Assembly (NCBI GenBank): GCA_034669505.1
Contig: JAXDNJ010000041.1
Location: 1 to 64,000, forward strand
Length of the DNA: 64,000 nucleotides
Source: JAFASC01 sp034669505
Lineage (GTDB): Bacteria; Pseudomonadota; Alphaproteobacteria; Rhizobiales; Beijerinckiaceae
Direction of reading: 5' to 3'
Notes under the pieces: model-generated
Databases searched by the model: none
What the model was told of the DNA's origin: nothing
Seen by the model: the letters and a program-made list of their open reading frames with translations, nothing else
Program-made: the position numbers and the translations under genes
Part shown: positions 1 to 7,913 of the stretch, in pieces
Numbering within the stretch: the stretch's first letter is position 1
Layout of the letters: each line of letters opens with the position of its first letter

Positions 1-584
1 GTGCGGGCGCGCGGCCGGGCGGCGGAGCGGCGACCGAGTCGCGGCCTGGCGGAGCCGGCGGTGGCGCGGCGCCAGGCGCTGGCGAGCGCGGCAGCACGAC
101 AGGTGCCGGCGAGAAGCCAGCCACGACGCAACCGAGCCAAACCGGCCAGGGCACTGCTCCGCGCACCGGTGCCGGCACCGGCGAAAAAGCTGCTCCGACA
201 GGTCAGGCGCAGCCGAACCGGGCCGGGACAGGCGCGGGCGAGCGTACAGGCGCGGGAACGGGCGAGCGCGGGGGTGAACGGACCGGAGCCGGTGCAGGCG
301 CAAGTGGCGGCGGCGGACGAGCTGCCAACGTGAACATCAGCACCCAGCAGCGCACGCAGATCCGCTCGACGATCATGCGCGGCAACGTCAACCGCGTGAC
401 AAACCTCAGCGTCCGCGTTGCGATCGGTACCGCGCTTCCGCGCGACGTCGTGATCCGTCCGCTGCCGCCGGAGATCATTACGATCGTGCCGGAATACCGC
501 GGCTACGATTACGTCGTCTACAATGACGAGATCATCATCATCGAGCCTTCGACTCGAGAGATCGTCTACATCATCGAGGGCTGA
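1..584 (+). CDS. DUF1236-family protein, 5' end missing
   Basis: The reading frame is open from base 3 to the stop at 584 (about 193 residues), so the gene begins before the window. The first ~105 residues are low complexity, rich in Gly, Ala, Thr and Glu with TGAGERTGAG-like units. The last ~85 residues form a compact domain with RVAIGTALPRDVVIRPLP, YRGYDYVVYNDEIIIIEP and REIVYIIEG, which is the pattern of DUF1236, a domain common in exported rhizobial proteins of unknown function. A signal peptide would lie upstream of the window. A terminator follows at once, so this is the last gene of its transcript. The family call is from the C-terminal pattern; the role is unknown. Confidence 0.75.
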   Translation, partial: AGARPGGGAATESRPGGAGGGAAPGAGERGSTTGAGEKPATTQPSQTGQGTAPRTGAGTGEKAAPTGQAQPNRAGTGAGERTGAGTGERGGERTGAGAGASGGGGRAANVNISTQQRTQIRSTIMRGNVNRVTNLSVRVAIGTALPRDVVIRPLPPEIITIVPEYRGYDYVVYNDEIIIIEPSTREIVYIIEG

Positions 585-603
585 GGAAGCTCGGCACAAA
601 AAC

Positions 604-635
604 GGGCCCGCCGTTCAGGCGGGTCCTTCTTTTTG
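604..635 (+). terminator. Rho-independent terminator after the DUF1236 gene
   Basis: GGGCCCGCC and GGCGGGTCC pair over nine positions (one G-T) around the loop GTTCA and are followed by TTCTTTTT. It lies 19 bases after the stop of the upstream gene. Confidence 0.85.
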
Positions 636-724
636 GTGGAACGGTACGCAGCCGCGCATTGCGCGGGCCGGTCGATTCTTCCAGAGTAGTGGCGATTCTC
701 TCACACTGCTATGCGGCCATCGCC

Positions 725-1141
725 ATGCTGAAAATCCCGGGAAAAACCTGTGGTCCTTGCACCCATTGCTGCAAGGTGCTGCATATCGAAGAGCTGAAGA
801 AGCCGGCCGGACCGCTCTGCGTGAATTGCATCACCGGAGGCGGCTGCGGCATCTATTTGACCCGTCCTCCGGTCTGCCGCGAATACGAATGCCAATGGCT
901 GTGGGATCGCAACCTGCCGGCGACGATGCGGCCCGACAAGGTCGGCACGCTGTTCATGGACGATCCCGATTCCGACGAATATCACGCGGTCTGCGAGATC
1001 GAGAAACCCTTCGCCTGGCGCAATCCGCTGGTGTTTAAACATCTGATTTCGATGGCCAAGAGCGGGCGAATGGTGGTGGCAAAATCAGGATTGCGTGCCT
1101 GGCGCATCTACGAAGATGGGCGCTGGGGGGAATGGGCGTGA
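725..1141 (+). CDS. YkgJ-type cysteine cluster protein
   Basis: A 138-residue protein starting MLKIPGKTCGPCTHCC. The CxxCxxCC cluster near residues 9-16, with further Cys in VNCITGGGCGIY and PPVCREYECQW, matches the YkgJ/UPF0153 family, thought to chelate zinc or iron-sulfur. A longer in-frame start at 659 exists, but family members begin close to the first cysteines, so ATG 725 is preferred. The C-terminus (GLRAWRIYEDGRWGEW) is typical of rhizobial members. No partner gene is adjacent and the biochemical role of the family is not settled. Confidence 0.8.
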   Translation: MLKIPGKTCGPCTHCCKVLHIEELKKPAGPLCVNCITGGGCGIYLTRPPVCREYECQWLWDRNLPATMRPDKVGTLFMDDPDSDEYHAVCEIEKPFAWRNPLVFKHLISMAKSGRMVVAKSGLRAWRIYEDGRWGEWA

Positions 1142-1253
1142 GCGACGTGTGATTTGTTGATTAAGACCTTAGTCGCGCCCGCGACTGCTGCTGCGATTAC
1201 CTAGAGCTTTGTAAAATTGCACTCGGAGGCGCGAGCGCGCTCACCCGACCATA

Positions 1254-2492
1254 TCACTTGATGCCCGACGGTGCTCCGGCCTCGACCTCGAACGAAATTA
1301 CAAACTCCGTGCCGGGGTTGTGCCGCTTCACCTCGACCGATCCGTTGAGCTGCCGTGTAAAAGCGCCAATGAGGCGCATGCCCAGCCCCGCACTGGTCGT
1401 CTCGTCAACCCCCGGCGGCAATCCCACGCCTTCGTCGCGCACCGACAACGTGACAGCGCTTCCTTCGCGTGACACGTTCACCCACGCCCGACAATTACCA
1501 TCGGGATAGGCGTATTTCGCGGTGTTGGTGATGAGCTCGTTGATCAGCAGCGCGACGGTGATGGCGCGGTCAGTCGAAAGTACGACGTGCTCGGGCGCCG
1601 ATACAAAAATCTGGCAACCCGGTGTCGCCTCACAAAAATCGGCGCAAAGGTCGGAGAGATAGGCGCCGAGATCGAGTTTGGTGAATTCGTCGGTACGATA
1701 AAGCCGGTTATGTGCGCGCGCGATTGCCGTCACGCGACTGGATGCCTGGCTTAATTGGTGCTGCACTTCCTTGTCTTCGGTGCGCCGGCCTTGCAGATGC
1801 AACATCGAACCGACGATCTGCAAGCTATTGTTCACGCGATGATTCACCTCGCGCATAAGCATTTGCTGGCGGTCTAATGCGCCGCGCAGATCCCGCTCCA
1901 TGCGCTGGCGCTCGATGGCCATGCCGAGCAGGTTCGCGGCACCCTGCAGAAAGGTGATATCCTGCTCGGAGAATTCGCCTTCGGAGCGGCTGTCCACTTC
2001 AAGGACGCCGAACGGCGCCCCGTCGCCCTGGAGAATCACGTTCATCGCGCGATAGATGCCGTATTCGAGCAGCAGCTCCGGGGTTCTGAAGCGCTCTTCG
2101 TTCTCGAGATGGTTTGAGATGACGGGCACGCCGGTGCGCAGCGCGTAGCCGCCGGGTGATTCGAGATCGGCGCCGATGCTTGCCGAGCCGACCACTCCGG
2201 GGCCCCAGCCGACGCCCGCCCGCACCAGAAGCCGGTTCTGATCGGGGAGGTATTCCAGCACTTTGGCGAAGTCCGCCCGCAGGCCTTCGGCTGTCAACCG
2301 CGCGGTGTGATCGAGGAGCTCCGGAAATGGCGTTCCCTTGAGCGCCAGCACGCCGAGCTCCGTCAGGATCTGCTGCTGCCTGACTCTGAGTTCGTAGGCT
2401 GCGGCATTCAGCTCGTCGCCAAGCTGCGGTGCCGGCCGGGGCTCGACGACTGCGCCGGTCGCTTTCTTCCTGAACCGAATAACTCCGGTCAT
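1254..2492 (-). CDS. GAF-domain sensor histidine kinase (HisKA_2/HWE type)
   Basis: A 412-residue protein without an obvious membrane segment, so probably cytoplasmic. Residues ~40-195 form a GAF sensor domain (GYALRTGVPVISNHLENEERF, GAPFGVLEVDSRSEGEFSEQD). Then comes a HisKA_2 dimerisation helix with the phospho-acceptor His near residue 218 in MREVNHRVNNSLQIVGSML, and an HATPase domain with the N-box LLINELITNTAKYAYP and G-box DEGVGLPPG and GLGMRLIGAF. Kinases of this class often act with single receivers or feed the general stress response, but no receiver is adjacent. The signal sensed is unknown. Confidence 0.88.
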   Translation of the reverse strand: MTGVIRFRKKATGAVVEPRPAPQLGDELNAAAYELRVRQQQILTELGVLALKGTPFPELLDHTARLTAEGLRADFAKVLEYLPDQNRLLVRAGVGWGPGVVGSASIGADLESPGGYALRTGVPVISNHLENEERFRTPELLLEYGIYRAMNVILQGDGAPFGVLEVDSRSEGEFSEQDITFLQGAANLLGMAIERQRMERDLRGALDRQQMLMREVNHRVNNSLQIVGSMLHLQGRRTEDKEVQHQLSQASSRVTAIARAHNRLYRTDEFTKLDLGAYLSDLCADFCEATPGCQIFVSAPEHVVLSTDRAITVALLINELITNTAKYAYPDGNCRAWVNVSREGSAVTLSVRDEGVGLPPGVDETTSAGLGMRLIGAFTRQLNGSVEVKRHNPGTEFVISFEVEAGAPSGIK

Positions 2493-2716
2493 CTTCTCTC
2501 CGAACGAGGCCTAGTCGTTCCGCCTGCTCATAGGACCACAGCCCACAGGGCCGGTGGCAAAGTCAAGCTAGCCGGAACGTAGCTGTTGCGCCATCACTTG
2601 CGTATACTTTTCAAAGATTTTCGGCGGCGGATTGGGCGGTTTGCGCCGGAATCTTGGCCGTCCGTTGATTTCGGAGGTCGCCGTCGCTCGACCTTCCCGC
2701 GAAGGAGGTTGCCACC

Positions 2717-3292
2717 ATGCGTGATCAGAGGACGCAGCAAGATACGGGTGGCACATTGACGCCCCGCCCGATCGTAGCAGGCACGAGGATCGGCCATGTG
2801 CACCTGAAGGTCGCCGATCTCGATCGCGCACTTGCCTTCTATTGCGGCGTGCTGGGCTTCGAGCTGATGCAGCGCTACGCGTCGGACGCGGCGTTCATCT
2901 CGGCCGGCGGCTACCACCACCATATCGGGCTCAACACCTGGGAGAGCCGCGGTGGCTCGCCGCCGCCGCCCGGCACTACGGGTCTGTTCCACCTCGCGAT
3001 CCTCTATCCCGACCGGCCGGCACTCGCGGACGCGCTGCGGCGTCTTATCGCAGCCGGCATCCGCCTTGATGGCGCGTCGGACCACGGCGTCAGCGAAGCG
3101 CTCTACCTTCGCGACCCCGACGAAAACGGCGTCGAGCTTTACCGCGACAGGCCGGAAGCGGAGTGGCCGCGCAGGACGGACGGCGAGCTCGCGATGTTTA
3201 CGCGGCGGCTCGACCTGAGCGACCTGCTGAGCGAACCGGAATTGGATGCAGGCGGGTTAAGTAAGCCGCCCGCGCAGACTTCATTTCATTAA
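2717..3292 (+). CDS. VOC-family (glyoxalase/dioxygenase fold) protein
   Basis: A 191-residue protein preceded by a strong ribosome site (GAAGGAGG, ATG 2717). It contains one full vicinal-oxygen-chelate module: GTRIGHVHLKVADLDRALAFYCGVLGF, GGYHHHIGLNTW, GLFHLAILYPDR and DPDENGVELYRDRP. The His of GHVHL, the His of LFHLA and the Glu of GVELY are the usual metal ligands. Similarity is closest to CatE-like catechol 2,3-dioxygenase relatives, but members of this fold also include glyoxalases and resistance proteins, so the substrate is not assigned. The 3' end overlaps the convergent Kazal-type gene by four bases. Confidence 0.8.
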   Translation: MRDQRTQQDTGGTLTPRPIVAGTRIGHVHLKVADLDRALAFYCGVLGFELMQRYASDAAFISAGGYHHHIGLNTWESRGGSPPPPGTTGLFHLAILYPDRPALADALRRLIAAGIRLDGASDHGVSEALYLRDPDENGVELYRDRPEAEWPRRTDGELAMFTRRLDLSDLLSEPELDAGGLSKPPAQTSFH

Positions 3293-3600
3293 CATTTGCC
3301 GTCGTGCAGTTTCGATACTCCCGCCTGCATGCGCCGGCAGTCATTGCTGTACGTCTTGTGATTGCAGCCGCAAACTGGCCGGACATATAGCGGGCAGATA
3401 TGAGGCCGCACCGCACAGCGGCCCATCTGGTCCCCACGGCCACAAGTACCGGCGGCATAGTTGCAGAACTTCCCAGGACCGCATTGAAGCGGGACAATCC
3501 CACCGCAGCGCGCTCCGGCCGGCGCGGCATTTGCGGCGAGCGGCAACGCGAATTGCGCGATTAAGAGCGCTAGACACGGAACGAGCTTCAAATACCTCAT
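3289..3600 (-). CDS. Secreted Kazal-type protease-inhibitor-like protein
   Basis: A 103-residue protein with a clear signal peptide (MRYLKLVPCLALLIAQFALPLAANA, cleavage near residue 25). The mature part is cysteine-rich. An N-terminal block has GARCGGIVPLQCGPGKFCNY, and the C-terminal block has the Kazal signature C-P-x-Y-x-R-P-V-C-G-C-N-x-K-T-Y-S-N-D-C ending in a final Cys. Bacterial Kazal domains are proposed to inhibit serine proteases of predators or hosts, or to protect envelope proteins. No target can be read from the context. Confidence 0.8.
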   Translation of the reverse strand: MRYLKLVPCLALLIAQFALPLAANAAPAGARCGGIVPLQCGPGKFCNYAAGTCGRGDQMGRCAVRPHICPLYVRPVCGCNHKTYSNDCRRMQAGVSKLHDGKC

Positions 3601-3967
3601 TGATACCTCCCGCTTTGGTCGTGGATTTGCTTCTCTGCAAATGCCGGTTGACTATCTCTCAGGATTAGTGCCGTGACAAGGTGCAATCGCTCGCTGCAAT
3701 TCTGTGGGGTTTAATCGGCCAAGCTTCTACCGCTTGGGCCGCGCCATCCGGCCGCGAATGGCGGGTTGCACTCGCCTCCTCCCTCCGCTAAAAGCGCGGC
3801 TTCGCGACGCTCCGGCCGGGGGCTGAACGGAAGATCCGCGCAAGTCTCACTTGCTGCGGACAGGGTTTTCCCGCCTTCCCGTGTCTCCGCCTTCGTTGTT
3901 CTTGTTCGGGCCGCACGGCTCGAAGGGCTACGCGCCGGAGATCGCATTACGAAGAAAGGCCCGCACC
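3601..3967. other. Intergenic region upstream of rpsF
   Basis: About 370 bases with no convincing coding region. It must hold the start signals of the divergent Kazal gene and the ribosomal operon. I see no clear sigma-70 pair, riboswitch or strong hairpin. A purine-rich stretch (GAAGAAAGG) just before ATG 3968 is the likely ribosome site of rpsF. Confidence 0.5.
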
Positions 3968-4429
3968 ATGCCTCTTTACGAGCATGTCTATCTTGCGCGT
4001 CAGGATATCTCCACGCAACAGCTGGATGCCCTGACCGATCAGTTCAAAGCCGTCATCACCTCGAATGGCGGCAGCGTCGCCAAGTCGGAATATTGGGGCG
4101 TGAAGTCCCTTGCCTACCGGATCAAGAAGAACCGCAAGGCGCATTTCTCGCTGATGAACATCGATGCCCCGCCGGCCGCGATCACCGAGGTCGAGCGGCA
4201 GATGGGCATCAACGAAGACGTGCTGCGCTTTATGACCATCCGCGTCGAAGAGCACGAGGAAGGCCCCTCGGCGATGATGCGCAAACGCGACGATGACGAT
4301 CGCGGCGACCGCGGTGAGCGTCGCGGCGGCCGCGGCGGTGACCGCGATCGTGGTGACCGGGGTGATCGCGGTGATCGCGAGCGCCGGCCGCGCCGCGAAG
4401 AAGGCGCGTCTGAAGGAGGAGCGCTCTGA
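3968..4429 (+). CDS. rpsF: Small ribosomal subunit protein bS6
   Basis: A 153-residue protein starting MPLYEHVYLARQDIS at ATG 3968, downstream of GAAGAAAGG; an upstream in-frame start at 3851 has no family support. Residues 1-~95 are the S6 fold, with the conserved YWGVKSLAYRIKKNRKAHF block that contacts S18 and 16S rRNA. The last ~45 residues are an Arg/Gly/Asp-rich tail (repeats of DRGDRG and RGGRGG), a charged extension also seen in other rhizobial S6 proteins. It overlaps rpsR by one base (TGATG), so the two subunit partners are translationally coupled. Confidence 0.97.
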   Translation: MPLYEHVYLARQDISTQQLDALTDQFKAVITSNGGSVAKSEYWGVKSLAYRIKKNRKAHFSLMNIDAPPAAITEVERQMGINEDVLRFMTIRVEEHEEGPSAMMRKRDDDDRGDRGERRGGRGGDRDRGDRGDRGDRERRPRREEGASEGGAL

Positions 4430-4665
4430 TGTCGACTGCTCCCCGCCGTCCCTTCTTCCGCCGCCGCAAGAGCTGCCCGTTCTCCGGCCCGAATGCGCCG
4501 AAGATCGATTACAAGGATACACGGCTCTTATCGCGCTACATTTCCGAGCGCGGCAAGATCGTGCCCTCGCGCATCACGGCTGTCTCCGCCAAGAAGCAGC
4601 GCGAACTCGCGCATGCGATCAAGCGGGCCCGCTTCCTCGGTCTTTTGCCTTACGTGATCCGCTAA
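4429..4665 (+). CDS. rpsR: Small ribosomal subunit protein bS18
   Basis: A 78-residue protein of normal family length. The core has DYKDTRLLSRYISERGKIVPSRIT and KKQRELAHAIKRARFLGLLPY, the invariant S18 block that packs against S6 in the 30S platform. The N-terminus is basic (RRPFFRRRKSCPFS). It starts inside the rpsF stop codon and precedes the DUF2232 gene and rplI in one operon. Confidence 0.97.
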   Translation: MSTAPRRPFFRRRKSCPFSGPNAPKIDYKDTRLLSRYISERGKIVPSRITAVSAKKQRELAHAIKRARFLGLLPYVIR

Positions 4666-4757
4666 AGCACCAGACCAAACGCTTCGACAAAAGGCCGCCG
4701 GATAATCCGGCGGCTCGGCTGGCGGCAACGCCTAACCGCAATCGCGGGACAGCTCGA

Positions 4758-5837
4758 ATGAACAGACAAACCCTGCTCGCTTCGTTGTCGAGTCTCGGTG
4801 TCGCAATCGGCGCCGGACTTGCAAGCGCGCTTTTGTCTGTGGTGTTTCCCGTGAACGGGACACTTATCGCATTCGCGCTCGCCTATTTCGCGCCGCTTCC
4901 CGTGATGATTGCCTGCCTGGGTTTCGGGCAATGGACCGGACTTTTTAGTGGAATTGTCGGCTCGGGGCTGATCGCGGCGCTGCTTTATCCAAGCACCGGC
5001 GTTTCGATTTCCGCAGGCGCGAGTGCACTGCCGGGCTGGCTGTTTTGCGGGCTGCTCTATGCCGGGACGATCGCACTTCCGGCGTGGCTGATCTGCGCCG
5101 CGGCTTTGCGAGGAGCACCGCCGCTCGAGCCGCAAACGCGCGCGCGGGGCGTCGAAAAGAGCGCCGCGATTGCGAATGCCGCGCCAATGCGCGCACTCAC
5201 GACCGCTACATTGTTTTTCGCTGCGGCGTTCAGCGTCGGCGCCCTCGCGCTTGCCGCGACGTATGGGGGGCTGAATTCCGCTCTCGGTCAGCTCACCAGC
5301 GAGCTGACGCTTCTCCTTCGCGAGGTCAAAGATGCGATGACGAGCTGGCCGCCGGATTTGGAACCCGAGAGTCTCGCGCGGGTGATTGCCCGTTCGGCGG
5401 GGCCAGCCATGGCGGCATCCGCTTTGTCTATTGTGCTCGCAAACCTTTGGCTTGCCGCACGCATCGTCCAGATTTCGGCACGCCTGCCGACGCCATGGCC
5501 GGACATACCCTACAATCTACGGCTTCCCGTTCCTTTTGCGGCCGCGCTCATTCCGGCGATCGGGTTGATCTTCGTTGGCCACGAAATAGGTTTTGTCGCT
5601 GCGATCGCATCGACCACACTTGGAACCGCCTTATCGCTGCAGGGTCTGGCGGTGATGCACTATCTGACGCGTGGTATGTCCACCCGGACGCCGCTCCTGT
5701 TCGGCGCCTATATTCTCGTGTCGTTCATTCCGCTCTGGCCGATGGCGCTGTTCGCGCTGGTCGGTCTCGCCGACGCGGCGCTGGGTTTGCGCGAGCGCAA
5801 GCGCCTGCGCCAATCCGCTTCCCCTCCCTCAACCTGA
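4758..5837 (+). CDS. DUF2232 multi-span membrane protein
   Basis: A 359-residue integral membrane protein starting MNRQTLLASLSSLGVAIGAG at ATG 4758. The same frame is open back into rpsF, but the sequence upstream lacks hydrophobic character and overlaps ribosomal genes. At least eight hydrophobic segments are visible, for example LIAFALAYFAPLPVMIACLGFG, GWLFCGLLYAGTIALPAWLI and IASTTLGTALSLQGLAVMHYL. This is the DUF2232 family that sits between rpsR and rplI in Hyphomicrobiales. Its function is unknown; the conserved place suggests a role tied to translation or growth, but that is inference. Confidence 0.85.
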   Translation: MNRQTLLASLSSLGVAIGAGLASALLSVVFPVNGTLIAFALAYFAPLPVMIACLGFGQWTGLFSGIVGSGLIAALLYPSTGVSISAGASALPGWLFCGLLYAGTIALPAWLICAAALRGAPPLEPQTRARGVEKSAAIANAAPMRALTTATLFFAAAFSVGALALAATYGGLNSALGQLTSELTLLLREVKDAMTSWPPDLEPESLARVIARSAGPAMAASALSIVLANLWLAARIVQISARLPTPWPDIPYNLRLPVPFAAALIPAIGLIFVGHEIGFVAAIASTTLGTALSLQGLAVMHYLTRGMSTRTPLLFGAYILVSFIPLWPMALFALVGLADAALGLRERKRLRQSASPPST

Positions 5838-5856
5838 TTAGAACTGGAGAAGACCC

Positions 5857-6420
5857 ATGCAAGTTATTCTGCTCGAACGTGTTCCAAGGCTCGGACAAAT
5901 GGGCGAGACCGTTCGCGTGCGCGACGGTTTCGCGCGAAATTTCCTGTTGCCGCGCGGTAAAGCATTGCGCGCGACCGAAGCCAATAAGAAGCGCTTCGAA
6001 AACCAACGTGCCGACCTTGAGGCCCGCAATCTCGATCGCCGCAAGGACGCCGAGAAGGTTTTGGGCAAGCTCGAAGGCAAGACCTACACGGTCATTCGCC
6101 AGGCGGGTGAAGCGGGCCAGCTCTATGGTTCGGTCTCGCCGCGCGACATTGCGGAGACGATCGGCAGGAGCGGCGTGAAGCTCGATCGCTCGCAGATCGT
6201 GTTGTCGAATCCGATCAAGACGCTCGGTCTGCATCCGGTGCCGATCAGCCTTCATCCGGAGGTCGAGGTGAAGGTCACGGTCAACGTCGCCCGCTCGCCG
6301 GAAGAAGCCGAGCGTCAGCTCAAGGGCGAAGTCATCGCAACGCGCGAGGAGACTTCCCTGGACGATCTCGGACTCGAGGTCGGAGCGGCGCTCGCGGAAG
6401 CGGGCGGGGATGAGCGCTGA
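5857..6420 (+). CDS. rplI: Large ribosomal subunit protein bL9
   Basis: A 187-residue protein, start ATG 5857 behind GGAGAAG. It begins with the L9 signature MQVILLERVPRLGQMGETVRVRDGFARNFLLPRGKA, which binds 23S rRNA, then the long connecting helix and the C-terminal domain (GSVSPRDIAETIGRSGVKLDRSQIVL). It is the last gene of the rpsF-rpsR-DUF2232-rplI operon. The C-terminus is extended by an acidic and Ala/Gly-rich tail, usual in alphaproteobacteria. Confidence 0.97.
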   Translation: MQVILLERVPRLGQMGETVRVRDGFARNFLLPRGKALRATEANKKRFENQRADLEARNLDRRKDAEKVLGKLEGKTYTVIRQAGEAGQLYGSVSPRDIAETIGRSGVKLDRSQIVLSNPIKTLGLHPVPISLHPEVEVKVTVNVARSPEEAERQLKGEVIATREETSLDDLGLEVGAALAEAGGDER

Positions 6421-6443
6421 CGCGCGCCCCGCCGTCACGTAAA

Positions 6444-6471
6444 CACATTCGCCCGCGGATCCGGGAATGTG
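6444..6471. terminator. Hairpin between convergent rplI and oxlT-like gene
   Basis: CACATTC and GAATGTG form a 7-bp outer stem, with a second GC-rich pairing (CCGCGG/CCGG region) inside. It lies between two convergent genes, but there is no clear T-run on either side, so it may be a weak or Rho-assisted terminator. Confidence 0.35.
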
Positions 6472-6478
6472 GGCTTAC

Positions 6479-7753
6479 TTACTCCGCCGCCCGCAGCTTC
6501 GGCGTCGCGGCGGCATAGCCGATATAGCCGTGGCGCATCTGCTTCAGCACGAAGAGCGCAAGTAGCGCGGTGAGGATGTCCATTGCGATGGCGAGAGCGA
6601 AGACCGGCACCCAGCTGCCGGTCGCGTCGTGCAGTGCTGCGGCAGCGGGGCCGCCGAGGATCGAGCCGATCCCCTGCGCCATATAGAGGAAGCCGTAATT
6701 GGTCGTCGCGTGCTTCGTGCCGAACGTATCGGTAAGCGTCGACGGAAAGAGCGAGAAAATCTCGCCCCAGCCGAAGAACACGAGACCCGAGAGAACGACG
6801 AAGGCGACCGCGTCGTGCCGGTAGTACAAAAGTAACGCGATCGCGCATCCTTCGAGGAAGAACGCGAGACCCATCGTGTTCTCGCGGCCGATCCGATCCG
6901 AAATCCAACCAAAGAAGGGCCGGGTCAGTCCGTTGGTGATGCGGTCGACCGTGAGGGCCAGAGGCAGCGCGGCCATGCCGAGCAGGACCACATCTGCGAC
7001 GCCGAATTCGCGCGCGAACGCGGCGAAGTTCGAGACGACCATCAGTCCGCCGGTCGACATCATCGTCATCATCGCGAACATCAGCCAGAAAATCGGCGTC
7101 TTGAGCATGTCCTTAGGCGAGGTGTCGCGCGCAGCAGTCTCGACCTCGGTGTGACGCGCCGCTTCGGCGACTTCGGCGGACGCCGGTTCACGCAGGCCGA
7201 GCGCGGCGGCGAGACCAACGATGCCGAGAATGATGCCGAACGTGATCAGCGTCGTCTGATAGCCCGAGTTCTTGATCATCGAGTCGATCGGGAACGTCGT
7301 CAGGATCGCGCCGAAGCCGTAGCCGGCCGCGACGACGCCGGCCGCAAGGCCGCGCCGTTCGGGAAACCAGCGGACCATCAGTCCGACGATACCGACATAG
7401 ACGATGCCGGTGCCGATGCCGCAGAAGAGCCCATAGGTAAGGTAAAGCGCGGTAAGGCTCGTTGCATAGGCGGCGAGGACCCATCCGAGTCCCGACAGCG
7501 CCGCGCCGAGCGCGATCAGGAGCTTCGGCCCGAATCTGTCGATCAGCCATCCCTGCGCCGGCGAGAAAAACGTCTGCAGGACAATGAGCAGCGAGAAGGT
7601 GATCTGGATCGCGGGCAGGCCCGCGCCGGTCGTCGTCTGGAACGGCTTCGTAAACAGGGTCCACGTATATTGCGGGCTCGAGATCGCCATCATGGTGATG
7701 AGGCCAAGCAGCAGCTGAATCCAGCGCGTATTCGAAGTTGTTGTCTGAGCCAT
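6479..7753 (-). CDS. OxlT-like MFS transporter (oxalate/formate antiporter family)
   Basis: A 424-residue protein with about 12 membrane spans. Features include the MFS loop GWLIDRFGPKLLIALGAALSG, WTLFTKPFQ in the first span, RWFPERRGLAAGVVAAGYGFGAI, and a C-half starting around DRITNGLTRPFFGWISDRIGRENTM. These match the oxalate:formate antiporter branch of the major facilitator superfamily (OxlT), which exchanges small dicarboxylates for monocarboxylates. No frc or oxc gene is nearby, so oxalate is a family-based guess. It is divergent from the next MFS gene over 160 bases. Confidence 0.8.
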   Translation of the reverse strand: MAQTTTSNTRWIQLLLGLITMMAISSPQYTWTLFTKPFQTTTGAGLPAIQITFSLLIVLQTFFSPAQGWLIDRFGPKLLIALGAALSGLGWVLAAYATSLTALYLTYGLFCGIGTGIVYVGIVGLMVRWFPERRGLAAGVVAAGYGFGAILTTFPIDSMIKNSGYQTTLITFGIILGIVGLAAALGLREPASAEVAEAARHTEVETAARDTSPKDMLKTPIFWLMFAMMTMMSTGGLMVVSNFAAFAREFGVADVVLLGMAALPLALTVDRITNGLTRPFFGWISDRIGRENTMGLAFFLEGCAIALLLYYRHDAVAFVVLSGLVFFGWGEIFSLFPSTLTDTFGTKHATTNYGFLYMAQGIGSILGGPAAAALHDATGSWVPVFALAIAMDILTALLALFVLKQMRHGYIGYAAATPKLRAAE

Positions 7754-7913
7754 TTTCTTCTGCCTTTACATTCGCTCTGCCTCGCCAGAGCGGTCGGCAA
7801 GCTTATGCAATGGGCGTGCCCAAGGAAACGGCGTTTCAGCAGGCCAAGCCCGCTGTGCACCTGTGAATCGCGCGGCAGCTCGCCTCCGGCCGAGCCGCGT
7901 GTAAGAAGCGCAC

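Noticed and set aside
3..330. GC-rich repeats at the window start as a CRISPR or tandem array
   Set aside because: They are imperfect codon-level repeats (Gly-Ala-Gly-Thr) within a coding region, with no spacers.
4293..4757. N-terminal extension of the DUF2232 protein
   Set aside because: The frame is open but overlaps rpsF and rpsR, lacks hydrophobic spans and has no family support.
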